Shown here in pieces: positions 25,818-35,571 of a stretch of 64,000 nucleotides of DNA. How positions within the stretch are numbered: the first letter of the stretch is position 1; each line of letters starts with the position of its first letter. The position numbers and the translations under genes were made by a program. The notes below the pieces were generated by a model. That model searched no databases. It was not told the origin of the DNA and worked only from the letters and a program-made list of their open reading frames with translations. The DNA lies in the NCBI RefSeq assembly GCF_004361815.1, contig NZ_SNWA01000001.1, positions 4,278,001 through 4,342,000 on the forward strand. Direction: 5' to 3'. This DNA comes from Paraburkholderia sp. BL10I2N1. GTDB lineage: Bacteria; Pseudomonadota; Gammaproteobacteria; Burkholderiales; Burkholderiaceae.

Positions 25818-28800
25818 ATGAACCTGTCGCGTCCGTTTATTGCCCGGCCGGTCGCCACCACGCTGCTGGCGATCGGCATCGCGCTGGCAGGCATGTTCGC
25901 GTTCGTGAAGCTGCCGGTCGCGCCGCTGCCGCAGGTCGATTTTCCGACGATCTCGGTGCAGGCGACCCTGCCAGGCGCGAGCCCGGAAACCGTCGCAACC
26001 AGTGTCGCGAGTCCGCTCGAACGGCACCTCGGCTCGATTGCCGACGTAACCGAAATGACGTCGTCGAGTTCGGTGGGCTCGTCGCGGATCACGCTGCAGT
26101 TCGGTCTGAACCGCGATATCGACGGCGCTGCGCGCGATGTGCAGGCCGCCATCAACGCCGCCCGTGCCGACCTGCCGACCAGCCTGCGCAGCAACCCGAC
26201 CTACCACAAGGTCAACCCCGCCGACGCGCCGATCCTGATTCTCGCGCTGACCTCCAACACGCTGCCCGCCGGTCAGCTGTACGACTCGGCGGCCACGGTG
26301 CTGCAGCAGTCGCTGTCCCAGGTGGACGGCGTGGGCCAAGTCGACGTGAGCGGCTCGGCCAACCCTGCGGTGCGCGTAGAACTGGAACCGCACGCGCTGT
26401 TCCACTACGGCATCGGCCTCGAAGACGTGCGGGCGGCGCTTGCCGCCGCGAACGCGAACAGCCCGAAAGGCTCGATCGAGTTCGGCCCGACGCACGTACA
26501 GCTCTACACCAACGATCAGGCGACCAAGGCCGCGCAGTACAAGGATCTCGTGATCGCGTATCGCGACGGCGCGGCGGTGCATCTGTCCGACGTCTCGCAG
26601 GTGGTCGATTCGGTCGAGGATCTGCGCAACCTGGGTCTCATCAACGGCAAGCGCTCGGTGCTCGTGATCCTGTATCGCCAGCCGGGCGCGAACATCATCG
26701 AGACCGTCGACCGGGTGAAGGCCATGCTGCCGCAGCTGAAGGCCTCGCTGCCCGCCGACGTCGACGTGATTCCCACCGCTGACCGTTCCATCACGATCCG
26801 CGCCTCGCTGAAAGACACACAGCGCACGCTGATCGTCGCGGTGGCGCTCGTCGTGATGGTGGTGTTCCTGTTCCTGCGCAACTGGCGCGCCACGCTGATT
26901 CCGAGCGTCGCGGTGCCGATCTCGATCATCGGCACGTTCGCCGCGATGTACCTGCTCGGCTTCTCGATCGACAACCTGTCGCTGATGGCGCTGACCATCG
27001 CCACCGGTTTCGTCGTCGACGATGCCATCGTGGTGCTGGAGAACATCTCGCGGCACATCGAGAACGGCGTGCCGCGCATGAAGGCGGCATTCATCGGCGC
27101 CCGCGAAGTCGGCTTCACGGTACTGTCGATCAGCATCTCGCTGGTGGCCGTGTTCCTGCCGATCCTGCTGATGGGTGGCATCGTCGGGCGGCTGTTCCGC
27201 GAGTTCGCGCTCACCCTGTCGTTGGCAATCGGCGTATCGCTGCTCGTCTCGCTCACGCTCACGCCGATGATGTGTTCGCGCCTGTTGCCCGAGCATCACG
27301 ACAAGCGCGAGGAAAGCCGTTTCGGACGCTGGCTCGAACGCGGCTTTACGCGCATGCAGGGCGGCTACGAGCGCACGCTCGGCTGGGCGCTGCTGCATCC
27401 GCGCCTGATCGTCGCCATCCTGATCGCGACGATCGGCCTGAACGTCTATCTGTACATCATCGTGCCGAAGGGCTTTTTCCCGCAGCAGGACACCGGCCGG
27501 CTGATCGGCGGCATCCAGGCCGACCAGAGTACGTCGTTCCAGGCCATGAAGGTAAAGTTCTCCGAGATGATGGCGATCGTGCAGAAGAATCCGGCGGTCG
27601 ACAGCGTGGTGGGCTTCACGGGCGGCCGCCAGACGAATTCGGGCTTCATGTTCGTGACGCTGAAGTCGAAGAGCGAGCGCCGTGCCTCAGCGGACCAGAT
27701 CATCCAGCAACTGCGCGCGCCCCTCTCCGATGTCGCGGGCGCCCGCACCTTCCTGCAGGCGGTGCAGGATATCCGCGTTGGCGGCCGGCAGTCGAACGCG
27801 CAGTATCAGTTCACGCTGCTGTCCGATTCGACCACCGATCTGTACGTATGGGGACCGAAGCTCACTGAGGCGCTGCAGCGCCGCCCCGAACTGGCCGATG
27901 TGAACTCCGACCAGCAGCAGGGCGGTCTCGAAGCCATGGTGACGATCGACCGCGCGTCGGCGTCCCGCCTCCGCATCCAGCCGTCGCAGATCGACAACAC
28001 GCTGTATGACGCGTTTGGACAACGCCAGGTCTCGACGATCTACAACCCGCTGAACCAGTATCACGTCGTCATGGAAGTCGCCCCGCGATACTGGCAGCAT
28101 CCGGACATGCTGAACGAGATCTACGTCAGCACGTCGGGCGGCAGCGCGAGCGGCGCGCAGACCACCAACGCGACCGCCGGCACGGTCACGGCCGCGACCA
28201 CGGGCGGCACGGCAGGCACGACTGCAACGAGCGCGGCGGCGATCGCCGCCGACTCTGCCCGCAACCTGGCCACCAACTCGATCGCGGCAAGCGGCAAGTC
28301 AAGCGCATCGGCAGGCTCGGCAGTGTCGACCTCGAAGGAAACGATGATCCCGCTATCGGCCATCGCGCGCTTCGGGCCGGGTAATACCCCGCTGTCGGTG
28401 AATCACCAGGGGCAGTTCGTGGCATCGACGATTTCGTTCAACCTGCCACCGGGCAGGTCTCTGTCAGAGGCCACGAACGTGATCTATCAGACGATGGCCG
28501 AGATCGGCATGCCGGGCACGATTCGCGGCAGCTTCCAGGGCACGGCGCAGGCGTTCCAGCAGTCGATGTCCGATCAGCCCATCCTGATACTGGCGGCGCT
28601 CGCCGCGGTGTACATCGTGCTCGGCATGCTCTATGAGAGCTACATCCATCCGTTGACGATTCTCTCGACGCTGCCGTCCGCGGGTGTCGGCGCGCTGCTC
28701 GCGCTGCTGCTGTTCAGGACGGATTTCAGCATCATTGCGCTGATCGGCGTGATCCTTCTGATTGGCATCGTGAAGAAGAACGCGATCATGATGGTCGACT

Positions 28801-29111
28801 TCGCGATCGAAGCGTCGAGGCAAGGACTATCGTCGCGCGATGCCATCCACCAGGCCTGCCTGCTGCGCTTCCGGCCGATCATGATGACGACCTGCGCGGC
28901 CCTGCTCGGCGCGTTGCCGCTCGCCTTCGGCCGGGGTGAAGGCGCGGAACTGCGCGCACCGCTCGGGATTGCGATTGTCGGCGGCCTGATCGTTAGCCAG
29001 ATGCTCACGCTGTACACGACGCCCGTCGTCTATCTTTATATGGACCGGATTCGCGTGAAATGGGAAACGAGACGCCAGCGGCGCTCGCGAGGTGCGCCGG
29101 CGACTGAATAG
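25818..29111 (+). CDS. mdtC: RND efflux transporter subunit MdtC with extra low-complexity insert
   Basis: The partner subunit of MdtB, 1097 aa. It begins [20 protein letters not shown], has the proton-relay helix [17 protein letters not shown] and the second-half signature [19 protein letters not shown]. It is 72 residues longer than E. coli MdtC (1025). The excess is explained by an Ala/Thr/Ser/Gly-rich insert at about residues 771-841 ([20 protein letters not shown] and following), between EIYVSTS and [14 protein letters not shown], in the periplasmic part of the second half. The reading frame and flanks are intact, so the protein is probably functional. The insert lies near the adaptor-contacting region. 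Confidence 0.93.
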   Translation: MNLSRPFIARPVATTLLAIGIALAGMFAFVKLPVAPLPQVDFPTISVQATLPGASPETVATSVASPLERHLGSIADVTEMTSSSSVGSSRITLQFGLNRDIDGAARDVQAAINAARADLPTSLRSNPTYHKVNPADAPILILALTSNTLPAGQLYDSAATVLQQSLSQVDGVGQVDVSGSANPAVRVELEPHALFHYGIGLEDVRAALAAANANSPKGSIEFGPTHVQLYTNDQATKAAQYKDLVIAYRDGAAVHLSDVSQVVDSVEDLRNLGLINGKRSVLVILYRQPGANIIETVDRVKAMLPQLKASLPADVDVIPTADRSITIRASLKDTQRTLIVAVALVVMVVFLFLRNWRATLIPSVAVPISIIGTFAAMYLLGFSIDNLSLMALTIATGFVVDDAIVVLENISRHIENGVPRMKAAFIGAREVGFTVLSISISLVAVFLPILLMGGIVGRLFREFALTLSLAIGVSLLVSLTLTPMMCSRLLPEHHDKREESRFGRWLERGFTRMQGGYERTLGWALLHPRLIVAILIATIGLNVYLYIIVPKGFFPQQDTGRLIGGIQADQSTSFQAMKVKFSEMMAIVQKNPAVDSVVGFTGGRQTNSGFMFVTLKSKSERRASADQIIQQLRAPLSDVAGARTFLQAVQDIRVGGRQSNAQYQFTLLSDSTTDLYVWGPKLTEALQRRPELADVNSDQQQGGLEAMVTIDRASASRLRIQPSQIDNTLYDAFGQRQVSTIYNPLNQYHVVMEVAPRYWQHPDMLNEIYVSTSGGSASGAQTTNATAGTVTAATTGGTAGTTATSAAAIAADSARNLATNSIAASGKSSASAGSAVSTSKETMIPLSAIARFGPGNTPLSVNHQGQFVASTISFNLPPGRSLSEATNVIYQTMAEIGMPGTIRGSFQGTAQAFQQSMSDQPILILAALAAVYIVLGMLYESYIHPLTILSTLPSAGVGALLALLLFRTDFSIIALIGVILLIGIVKKNAIMMVDFAIEASRQGLSSRDAIHQACLLRFRPIMMTTCAALLGALPLAFGRGEGAELRAPLGIAIVGGLIVSQMLTLYTTPVVYLYMDRIRVKWETRRQRRSRGAPATE

Positions 29112-29134
29112 CTCGCCTCACCAGTCGATTCTCA

Positions 29135-29159
29135 CGTCGGTCTGCCGTGCAGGCCGACG
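29135..29159. terminator. Hairpin between mdtC and the convergent gene
   Basis: CGTCGGTCTGC and GCAGGCCGACG form an 11-bp stem (one G-T pair) with a 3-base loop, 24 bp after the mdtC stop. There is no T run on either strand, so it may be a weak terminator or an mRNA 3'-end stabiliser between convergent genes. Confidence 0.45.
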
Positions 29160-29188
29160 GGGCGCGCAAACCGAAAGCGACAGGTGCC

Positions 29189-29653
29189 TCAGAGCTTCTG
29201 CGCTGCGGCCAGCGTGAAAATCCGCGCCCATTGCCGGGCCTGCCGCTCTCCGCTCATGGGCAGTTGCCAGGCCGGATGCGTGCCGCTCTTCACCTTGAGG
29301 GCGACCTGCCAGCCGTCGCCCGCGCGTTCGGCCTCTGCCTGCACGACGTCGGCAAAAATATATTCGCCGACGTCATTTCCCACGCGCACCTTCAGGAACC
29401 GCTTGGCGGCGGCCAGTCTGATCTCGCCCCACTCACCCTTCAGTTCGTGCGTCCAGTCGCCGTCGCGTACATTCGCGGCCACCTCGCGGCGGCGCCGCCA
29501 CCACCAGGCGATAGCCAACAGCAGAGCGATGGCGACCACCACCGCCACGCCCACTGCAACGCCCAGACCGAATTGCGTCGACAGGAAATCAAACGCCCGG
29601 ACCGCGCCGTAAATCAGCGCAATCAGGGCCAGCAGGACAACCACAATCGGCAT
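29189..29653 (-). CDS. Membrane protein of unknown function, two N-terminal helices
   Basis: A 154-aa protein with two strongly hydrophobic helices (about 2-22 and 27-50, ending AIAWWWRRRR) and a soluble C-terminal domain of about 95 residues with alternating strand-like sequence (RFLKVRVGNDVGEYIFADVVQAE, GWQVALKVKSG). The positive cluster after helix 2 puts the soluble domain in the cytoplasm. I do not recognise a named family. It is convergent with mdtC and followed on the same strand by a terminator and the peroxiredoxin gene. Confidence 0.75.
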   Translation of the reverse strand: MPIVVVLLALIALIYGAVRAFDFLSTQFGLGVAVGVAVVVAIALLLAIAWWWRRRREVAANVRDGDWTHELKGEWGEIRLAAAKRFLKVRVGNDVGEYIFADVVQAEAERAGDGWQVALKVKSGTHPAWQLPMSGERQARQWARIFTLAAAQKL

Positions 29654-29703
29654 CTGGCTTCACTCCGGCACGAACGGGCGCTCCAGTCGGACTGGAAGCA
29701 TAA

Positions 29704-29730
29704 AAAGAAAGCGGCGGTCTAATCCGCCGC
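29704..29730 (-). terminator. Terminator of the peroxiredoxin gene
   Basis: On the minus strand GCGGCGG/CCGCCGC pair around a 6-base loop, followed by the T-rich TTTCTTTTTA. It lies 20 bp beyond the peroxiredoxin stop codon. Confidence 0.8.
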
Positions 29731-29750
29731 GCGATATCCAACCCAGTCCG

Positions 29751-30314
29751 TCAAGGCTGCCTGTGCGTTGCCGCCCAATCCTTCACGGCCTTCAATGTGT
29801 TCTCGACGTGCTTGTCCGGCGACAGGCTCGTGTATTCGTAGATGATCTTGCCATCCGGTGAGATCACATACGACACCCTGTTGGCCATCGGCATACGCAT
29901 GGGCATGCCTGCGTCATATTCATCGATGATCTTGCGGTCTTCGTCGGCCGCTACCGGGAACTTGTTGCGACACTCGCTGACCGAGAACTTCGTCAACGTC
30001 CCGATGTTGTCGTGCGAGACGCCGATCACGGTCGCCCCATACTTCTTGTACTCGTCGACGGCCTCCGCGAATTCATGGGCTTCGATCGTGCAGCCCTTGG
30101 TGAACGCGGCCGGATAGAAATACAGCACGACCGGGCCCTTCTTCAACGCGTCTGCAAGCGAGTAGGTATACGTGTTGCCGCCGAGCGAAGCCTGCGCGGT
30201 GAAGTCCGGCGCCGCATCGCCCGGCTTGAGCGTTGCGCTGGCCGTGCCCGCGTGCAGTACCAGCCCCGCCGACAAACAGCCAGCCAGCACGAGCGACATG
30301 AAGTTTCGTTTCAT
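29751..30314 (-). CDS. Periplasmic peroxiredoxin (AhpC/TSA, Bcp/PrxQ-like)
   Basis: A 187-aa thiol peroxidase with a Sec signal peptide (MKRNFMSLVLAGCLSAGLVL, cleavage probably after ASA at 27). The mature part is a Bcp-type thioredoxin fold: LKPGDAAPDFTA, VVLYFYPAAFTKGC75TIEAHEF with the peroxidatic cysteine, and ATVIGVSHDN. The nearby resolving Cys of E. coli Bcp (five residues on) is replaced by H80; C115 in SVSECRNKF may resolve instead, or the enzyme is one-Cys type. The ATG at 30314 follows AAGGAAA. Reduction of peroxides in the periplasm is the likely role. Confidence 0.9.
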   Translation of the reverse strand: MKRNFMSLVLAGCLSAGLVLHAGTASATLKPGDAAPDFTAQASLGGNTYTYSLADALKKGPVVLYFYPAAFTKGCTIEAHEFAEAVDEYKKYGATVIGVSHDNIGTLTKFSVSECRNKFPVAADEDRKIIDEYDAGMPMRMPMANRVSYVISPDGKIIYEYTSLSPDKHVENTLKAVKDWAATHRQP

Positions 30315-30487
30315 AGGGATTTTCCTTTCGATTGACTGACGCACGACACCTGTCATGCAGAGTGCATGTCGAGGCATCGTAACGCCCCTTCGATTGGATC
30401 GCGCAGCGGGAACGCAGGTTCGCTCGCTCCCGCCACCTGGGCAATCGCGACGACTTCACGCCCCGGTTCACGAGCGCATTGACAGGA

Positions 30488-31804
30488 CTACTCGCCGGCG
30501 TGCGCGGCAAACCAGGCCGCCGCTGACAGGCTAAGCTCCGCGAGCACTTCGGGCGTGAGTGCCGCGAACCCGGGCAAGGCTGCATCGCGGGCGACCGCCG
30601 CCGCGTCCTCGCCCTGCTCGACCGCTTCGGTCAGGCGCAACAGCGCGCCAAGCGGACCGGTTCGGTTGACGATAGCATCGCGGATCGGCGGCGACAGGCC
30701 CAGACGGTCGAGCGTCGCTTCCGGTGTCGAGCCGACAACCACATGCACCAGCGAAAAGATCCCGGTCATGAAGGCGGCATCGCCAAAGCTCTCCTCCGAA
30801 GGTCGCAGCCAGCTCGCCGCCAGCTCCATGAAACGCGAGCGCGTCCCGGCGAGTTGCACCAGCGGATCGGAGCGCCATGGCAGGTCGCGGCCATCGGCGT
30901 ACAGCAGCAGCTGCGCCCAGCGTGCGATCTGCCGCGTGCCGGTTGCGATGATCGCTTCGCGCAGCGACGAGATATTGCGCCCAAGCCCGAACGCGCTCGA
31001 ATTCACGAGTCGCAGCAGTTGCACGACCACGTTCGGATTCAGCTTCAACTCGGCTTCGAGTTCTGCAATGCCGGCATCGCGCGCAAGCAGCGCGAGGAGC
31101 CGCAACAGCGCAGGGCGCGCGGAGCGTATGACCGGCGCGCTCAATACCTGAGGCCGCGCGAAGAAGTAACCCTGGAACAGATCGAAGCCCAGCTCGCGGG
31201 CAAATGCGAAGTCTTCCTGCGTCTCCACCTTCTCGGCCACCAGCGTCCTGCCATGGCGGCGCACCGTCGCGGCCAGCGCCGGCAGCGCCGCGCGGTTGGT
31301 CGCGAGGAAGTCGACCTTGACGATATCCACGTGCGGCAGCAGGGCGACAAGACCGCCCGTCAGTTCGACCACGTCGTCGAGCGCAATCTGAAAGCCCGCG
31401 CGGCGAAGGTGACCGATGCGTTTGAGCAGGCGCGCGTCGAAGGTGACCGTTTCGAGAATCTCGAGCACGAAGCGCTCGGGCGACATCAGATGGACGATGT
31501 CGTCGAACAGCAACTCGCGGCTGATGTTCACATAGCCGCGCTGATGGCCCAGCACGGCGCCCACGCCAAGCCCGCCGATCGTACGGGAGACGACCTGCGC
31601 GGTGGCCTGCGCGTCGTCTTTGACCTCGGCGTAATTGTGCGCACCGGCGCGGAACAGCAGTTCGTAGGCCGCGAGCGCCCCGCTCCGGTCGAGGATCGGC
31701 TGTCGGCCGAGATAGACGAACTGGTCGGCCGCGACGGCAGGCTCTCCGGGCAGGTCTTCGCCTGCGCCGGCGCGCGTGGACCCGGTATCGAGCGGATCAG
31801 ACAT
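30488..31804 (-). CDS. EAL-HDOD protein (YuxH family), EAL residues largely kept
   Basis: A 438-aa signalling protein with an N-terminal EAL-type domain (about 27-230) and a C-terminal HDOD domain. The EAL domain opens QPILDRSGALAAYELLFR as in YuxH/CdgJ proteins. Catalytic-type residues are mostly present: E in YELL, N in YVNIS, LEILE, LDDV, VKVDF and VAEKVET. HDOD follows with LELNPNVV-type LKLNPNVVVQLLRLVNSSAF and SLREAIIATG. Related proteins modulate motility, as c-di-GMP phosphodiesterases or as inactive binders. Paralogous to the gene at 35572. Divergent from a GGDEF-EAL gene. The ATG at 31804 gives the family N terminus. Confidence 0.88.
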   Translation of the reverse strand: MSDPLDTGSTRAGAGEDLPGEPAVAADQFVYLGRQPILDRSGALAAYELLFRAGAHNYAEVKDDAQATAQVVSRTIGGLGVGAVLGHQRGYVNISRELLFDDIVHLMSPERFVLEILETVTFDARLLKRIGHLRRAGFQIALDDVVELTGGLVALLPHVDIVKVDFLATNRAALPALAATVRRHGRTLVAEKVETQEDFAFARELGFDLFQGYFFARPQVLSAPVIRSARPALLRLLALLARDAGIAELEAELKLNPNVVVQLLRLVNSSAFGLGRNISSLREAIIATGTRQIARWAQLLLYADGRDLPWRSDPLVQLAGTRSRFMELAASWLRPSEESFGDAAFMTGIFSLVHVVVGSTPEATLDRLGLSPPIRDAIVNRTGPLGALLRLTEAVEQGEDAAAVARDAALPGFAALTPEVLAELSLSAAAWFAAHAGE

Positions 31805-32115
31805 GTCTCTTGGCAGCTTGCATTCGGGTGGACCGCGGGGCGCGCGAGCTGACTGCACCAATCGGCCCGCGTCTGTTGGACTGTGCCGCATCGACGACAA
31901 TCCGCGCCACTTTAACCGAATCCGCGGGCCGCTGCAGTGGCGGCTGGAAGCGGTTTCACTTACCGTTGCTTTTTTTGCCCGATCGGCTAAAGATTTCCGC
32001 CCCGGGGTCGATATCTCGTTCTGATGGACGGTCTCGTGTCCTGAGACCGGTCTGCCGGAAACGGCGGAACCGGCCTTCCGCCTGCAAGTGAGAATACGGG
32101 TTGCCTGCGACAAAC
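31805..32115. other. Divergent promoter region of two c-di-GMP genes
   Basis: A 311-bp gap between the EAL-HDOD gene (minus) and the GGDEF-EAL gene (plus). I saw no gene and no clear promoter consensus. Both strands have open frames extending the flanking genes upstream, but without domain homology. Confidence 0.45.
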
Positions 32116-33933
32116 ATGGAAGCGAATAGCGTCACCGCGCCCCGCCGGGGCCCTCTGCGCACGGTCATCGACCGACTGCGTGCGCTCGGTCGGCGCGCCG
32201 ACGGCGAGGCCCTGCCGCGCGAGGACCACCCACGCCTCGAGCACACGGTCAGCGGCGTCGATTTCCTCGCTCATGTGGACCGGGACCTCAAGTTCCTCTA
32301 TGTTTCGGACGCGAGCCTGCGCTTCATCGGCTACCACCGCGAGTACCTGCAGACCATCACGCTGCACGATCTGGTCGCCCCCGGCGATGTCGCGAAGCTC
32401 GACGCCGTGCTCGCCCATGCAGCCTCCAGCGCCGCCGTCGAAAAGATCACGCTCGAACTCGTGAAATCGCTGACCTACCCGGTCGCGGTCGAACTGCGCG
32501 TGGTGCGCAACAGCCACGACGGTACCGATGGCTTTGCGATCGCCGGCTTCGATGTGTCGGCGTGGCGCGCGACCGAAGACCGACTCAAGCATGCGCTGCA
32601 TCACGACCGCCTGACCGGTCTGTGGAACCAGGCTGCGCTCGTGCCGGCGCTTCTCAACGCGCAACAGCAAGCCGATGCGCACGGCTCGACCGCCGCACTG
32701 CTGCTACTCGATATCGACGATTATCAGCGCGTGAACCGCGCGCTCGGCTACGACGCCGGCGACGAGATGCTGCGCGACACCGCGCGGCGCCTGCAGAACA
32801 TGGTGAACCAGGGCGAGACCATCGCGCGCGTCGCGAGCGATGAGTTCGCGATCCTGCTGCCCCTGATCTCGACGCATCCGAACGCATCGTTTGCCGCCGA
32901 GGCGCTGGCCCGGCGTCTCCTGACGGCTATCCAGCAACCGTATTCGTTCAACGGCCAGCAGGTTCACCTGTCGGCGAGCATCGGCATCGCACTGTATCCC
33001 GATGCGCGTCATATGAAGGACGCAACGCCTGGCGGCAGCCATCTCATGCGCTGGGCCGACCATGCACTTCTGCAGGCCAAGTCCGGCGGCGGCAACACCC
33101 TCGCCTTCTACGTCCCGGACGACAATCCCGCCGACGCCGAGCGCCTCAAGCTCGAGGCGGATCTCTACGACGGCGTGCGCAACGGCGAATTCTCGCTGCA
33201 CTTCCAGCCGATCACGAGCAGCCAGACCCATGGCGTCGTCGGCGTCGAGGCGCTGATCCGCTGGCTGCATCCGGTGCATGGGCTCGTGCCGCCGTCGATG
33301 TTCATCCCGCTCGCGGAATCGGTCGGCCTCATCAACTATCTGGGCAACTGGGTGCTGAAGGTTGCCTGCATGCAACTGATTCAGTGGGACGACCAGGGTA
33401 TCAGGCTGCAATACGTAGCGGTCAACGTATCGCCGCAGCAGTTCCGCGACCCTCGCTTCACGGACAGCGTGCGCGAAGCGATCGCCCTGACCGGCATCGA
33501 CCCGCGCCGCCTCGTGTTTGAGATCACCGAAAGCCTGCTGATGCACGACCCGGCACACGCCAAGGCGCTGCTCGAGGAACTGACCGCAATCGGCATCCGT
33601 TTCGCCGTTGACGATTTTGGCACGGGATACTCGAGTCTCGCGTATCTGCAGCGTTTTCCACTCGCGAAGCTGAAGATTGACCGCAGTTTCGTCGAGAATC
33701 TGCTAACCTCGCGCAACGATCAGGCGATCGTCAGCGCGGTCGTAGGCCTCGCGCAAACGCTCGACCTCGAACTGGTCGCCGAAGGCGTCGAGACCGAAGC
33801 GCAGCGCGCACTGTTGACCGAGATGGGATGCGATCACATACAGGGCTGGCTCGTCTGCAAGGCGCTGCCATCGGAAGAACTGGCGCAGCGCTTCGAAGCA
33901 CGCACGCTCCACCTGCACGGCGCAACCTCCTGA
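32116..33933 (+). CDS. PAS-GGDEF-EAL protein; degenerate GGDEF, intact EAL
   Basis: A 605-aa c-di-GMP protein. A PAS-like domain (about 40-155, VSGVDFLAHVDRDLKFLYVSDA) is followed by a GGDEF domain in which the signature reads ASDEF (ARVASDEFAILLP). Cyclase activity is therefore unlikely; such domains may bind GTP to control the EAL domain. The EAL domain is complete: EALIRWLHP, NVSPQQF, VFEITES, DDFGTGYSS, KLKIDRSF and EGVETEAQ, so phosphodiesterase activity is expected. No membrane segment is seen, so it is cytosolic. The ATG at 32116 was preferred; an in-frame TTG at 32101 with upstream purines is possible. Confidence 0.92.
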   Translation: MEANSVTAPRRGPLRTVIDRLRALGRRADGEALPREDHPRLEHTVSGVDFLAHVDRDLKFLYVSDASLRFIGYHREYLQTITLHDLVAPGDVAKLDAVLAHAASSAAVEKITLELVKSLTYPVAVELRVVRNSHDGTDGFAIAGFDVSAWRATEDRLKHALHHDRLTGLWNQAALVPALLNAQQQADAHGSTAALLLLDIDDYQRVNRALGYDAGDEMLRDTARRLQNMVNQGETIARVASDEFAILLPLISTHPNASFAAEALARRLLTAIQQPYSFNGQQVHLSASIGIALYPDARHMKDATPGGSHLMRWADHALLQAKSGGGNTLAFYVPDDNPADAERLKLEADLYDGVRNGEFSLHFQPITSSQTHGVVGVEALIRWLHPVHGLVPPSMFIPLAESVGLINYLGNWVLKVACMQLIQWDDQGIRLQYVAVNVSPQQFRDPRFTDSVREAIALTGIDPRRLVFEITESLLMHDPAHAKALLEELTAIGIRFAVDDFGTGYSSLAYLQRFPLAKLKIDRSFVENLLTSRNDQAIVSAVVGLAQTLDLELVAEGVETEAQRALLTEMGCDHIQGWLVCKALPSEELAQRFEARTLHLHGATS

Positions 33934-34018
33934 TGCGGACCGCGCACATCCGCATCGAGCACCGGTCACGCGCCGGCATGCCAATCACTGGAACACGTAT
34001 GGCTTTCGCGGGAATCAC

Positions 34019-35473
34019 ATGGTAAAGGCTGCGCTACTCGACAGATTGTGGTCGCGGATGAGCGAGCGCGGCGACTTCCCCATGCTGTCGCAGTCCCTGC
34101 GCGCAACAATGGCGGCGATGACCAACGACGACCTCGACTTCTCGGCGCTCGTGCAGGTCGTGCTGTCGGACTTCGCCTTGACACAGAAGGTGTTGCGGCT
34201 TGCCAACTCGGCGATGTACATGGCCTTCGGCGGCAACATCACCACCGTCACGCGCGCGCTGATGGTGCTTGGCATGGACGCCGTCGGCCATCTCGTCGTC
34301 GGGCTCAAGCTCGTCGATCACTTTCATCACAGCGTGCCGCGGCGCATTGACGCCAAGCTGGAACTGAACCGCACGATGCTGTCGGGCTGCGTCGCGCGCA
34401 AGCTTACCGAGCGCGGCGACCTGCGCGCCGGAGAAGAGGCCGTCGTCTGCACGTTAATGCGTCAGGTCGGCAAGCTGCTGGTCGTGTTCTATCTCGATAC
34501 CGAATGGGACAAGATCCGCCGCCACGTCGACGCCGGCATGGAAGAAACCGAAGCGTGCAATGCCGAACTCGGTGTGACGTTCGACGAAATCGGCCTTGAA
34601 GCCGCGACGCGCTGGCGTCTGCCGGAGATGATCCGGGCCGGCATGAGCCAATTCAATCCGCAGGATGAGGAGCCGCGCCAGGTGCAGTGGCTGCGCGCGA
34701 TCACAAACTATTCGACCGAGGTCTCGCACGTCCTCACGTTGCCGAATCTTCCCGACGCGGTACGCGAAGCGCGCATCGGAGAACTCGCGCAGCGTTACGG
34801 CCGTACGCTCGGAACCGATCCGGACGTGCTCGTGGAGATGAGCGTTGCGCTGGCCCGCGAAGAGGCCGGCGATGGCGTCATGCGCGAGATCAGCGAGCTG
34901 CGCGCCAACGCCGACGCGATTGCGCGCGAGGCACTCGATCCGGAGGCACGGATTGGCGCGGGTGTCGAAGACCTGCGTGCGCTGCCGTCGGACAACGCAC
35001 TTGCACCGGCGCTCGCGCTGGCATCGGAAACCGTGCTGGCCGGCCTCGGCTTTGCCCGCACGGTCGTCTTCGTCAGGCACGGCGCCGGTACTTTCAAGGC
35101 GCGGCTCGGCTTCGGACCGAAGATGGAGGCGCTGCTGCCGACGCTGCAATTCAACGCAGCTTTCCAGCCGGACGTGTTCCATCTCGCGATTGCGAACTCG
35201 GTCGGCATCTTCATCGAGAACGCCCGCGACCCGAAAATGATGGCGCGCCTGCCGGAATGGTTCCGCCGCTCATTCGGCGACACACGCTCGTTTGTTCTGT
35301 TGCCGGTCGCGCTGGAGAACCAGTCGACGGTTGCACTGATATACGGCGACTGGACGCATGAGCAGGAGCCGCGCAAGATTTCTCTAGGGGAGATGGGCGC
35401 GCTCAACGAGCTTGCGCGTGAAGTCGGCAGGTTCTTCGCCCACGCGCCCGCGCGGGAAATGGAACTGCTTTGA
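34019..35473 (+). CDS. HDOD domain protein with C-terminal GAF-like region
   Basis: A 484-aa cytosolic protein. The N-terminal HDOD domain (about 15-215) shows FPMLSQSLRATMAAM, LSDFALTQKVLRLANSAMY, ITTVTRALMVLGMDAVGHLVVGL and LMRQVGKLLVV. HDOD is a catalytically dead HD-like domain that scaffolds signalling. After a helical linker the last 150 residues (ALASETVLAGLGFARTVVFVRHG through FVLLPVALENQSTVALIYGDW) resemble a GAF sensor domain. It is 85 bp downstream of the GGDEF-EAL gene on the same strand, so co-transcription is likely, and it sits between two EAL-HDOD genes. Role in c-di-GMP signalling is inferred from context. Confidence 0.87.
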   Translation: MVKAALLDRLWSRMSERGDFPMLSQSLRATMAAMTNDDLDFSALVQVVLSDFALTQKVLRLANSAMYMAFGGNITTVTRALMVLGMDAVGHLVVGLKLVDHFHHSVPRRIDAKLELNRTMLSGCVARKLTERGDLRAGEEAVVCTLMRQVGKLLVVFYLDTEWDKIRRHVDAGMEETEACNAELGVTFDEIGLEAATRWRLPEMIRAGMSQFNPQDEEPRQVQWLRAITNYSTEVSHVLTLPNLPDAVREARIGELAQRYGRTLGTDPDVLVEMSVALAREEAGDGVMREISELRANADAIAREALDPEARIGAGVEDLRALPSDNALAPALALASETVLAGLGFARTVVFVRHGAGTFKARLGFGPKMEALLPTLQFNAAFQPDVFHLAIANSVGIFIENARDPKMMARLPEWFRRSFGDTRSFVLLPVALENQSTVALIYGDWTHEQEPRKISLGEMGALNELAREVGRFFAHAPAREMELL

Positions 35474-35571
35474 GGGTGTGACGGGGCAGCCAACCTGAGC
35501 GCCCACAGCGCGCTACCGGGGCGAGAGGTACGGCACTTGCGTGACGCGCCCTCTTCCCCGCCTCCGGTTCT

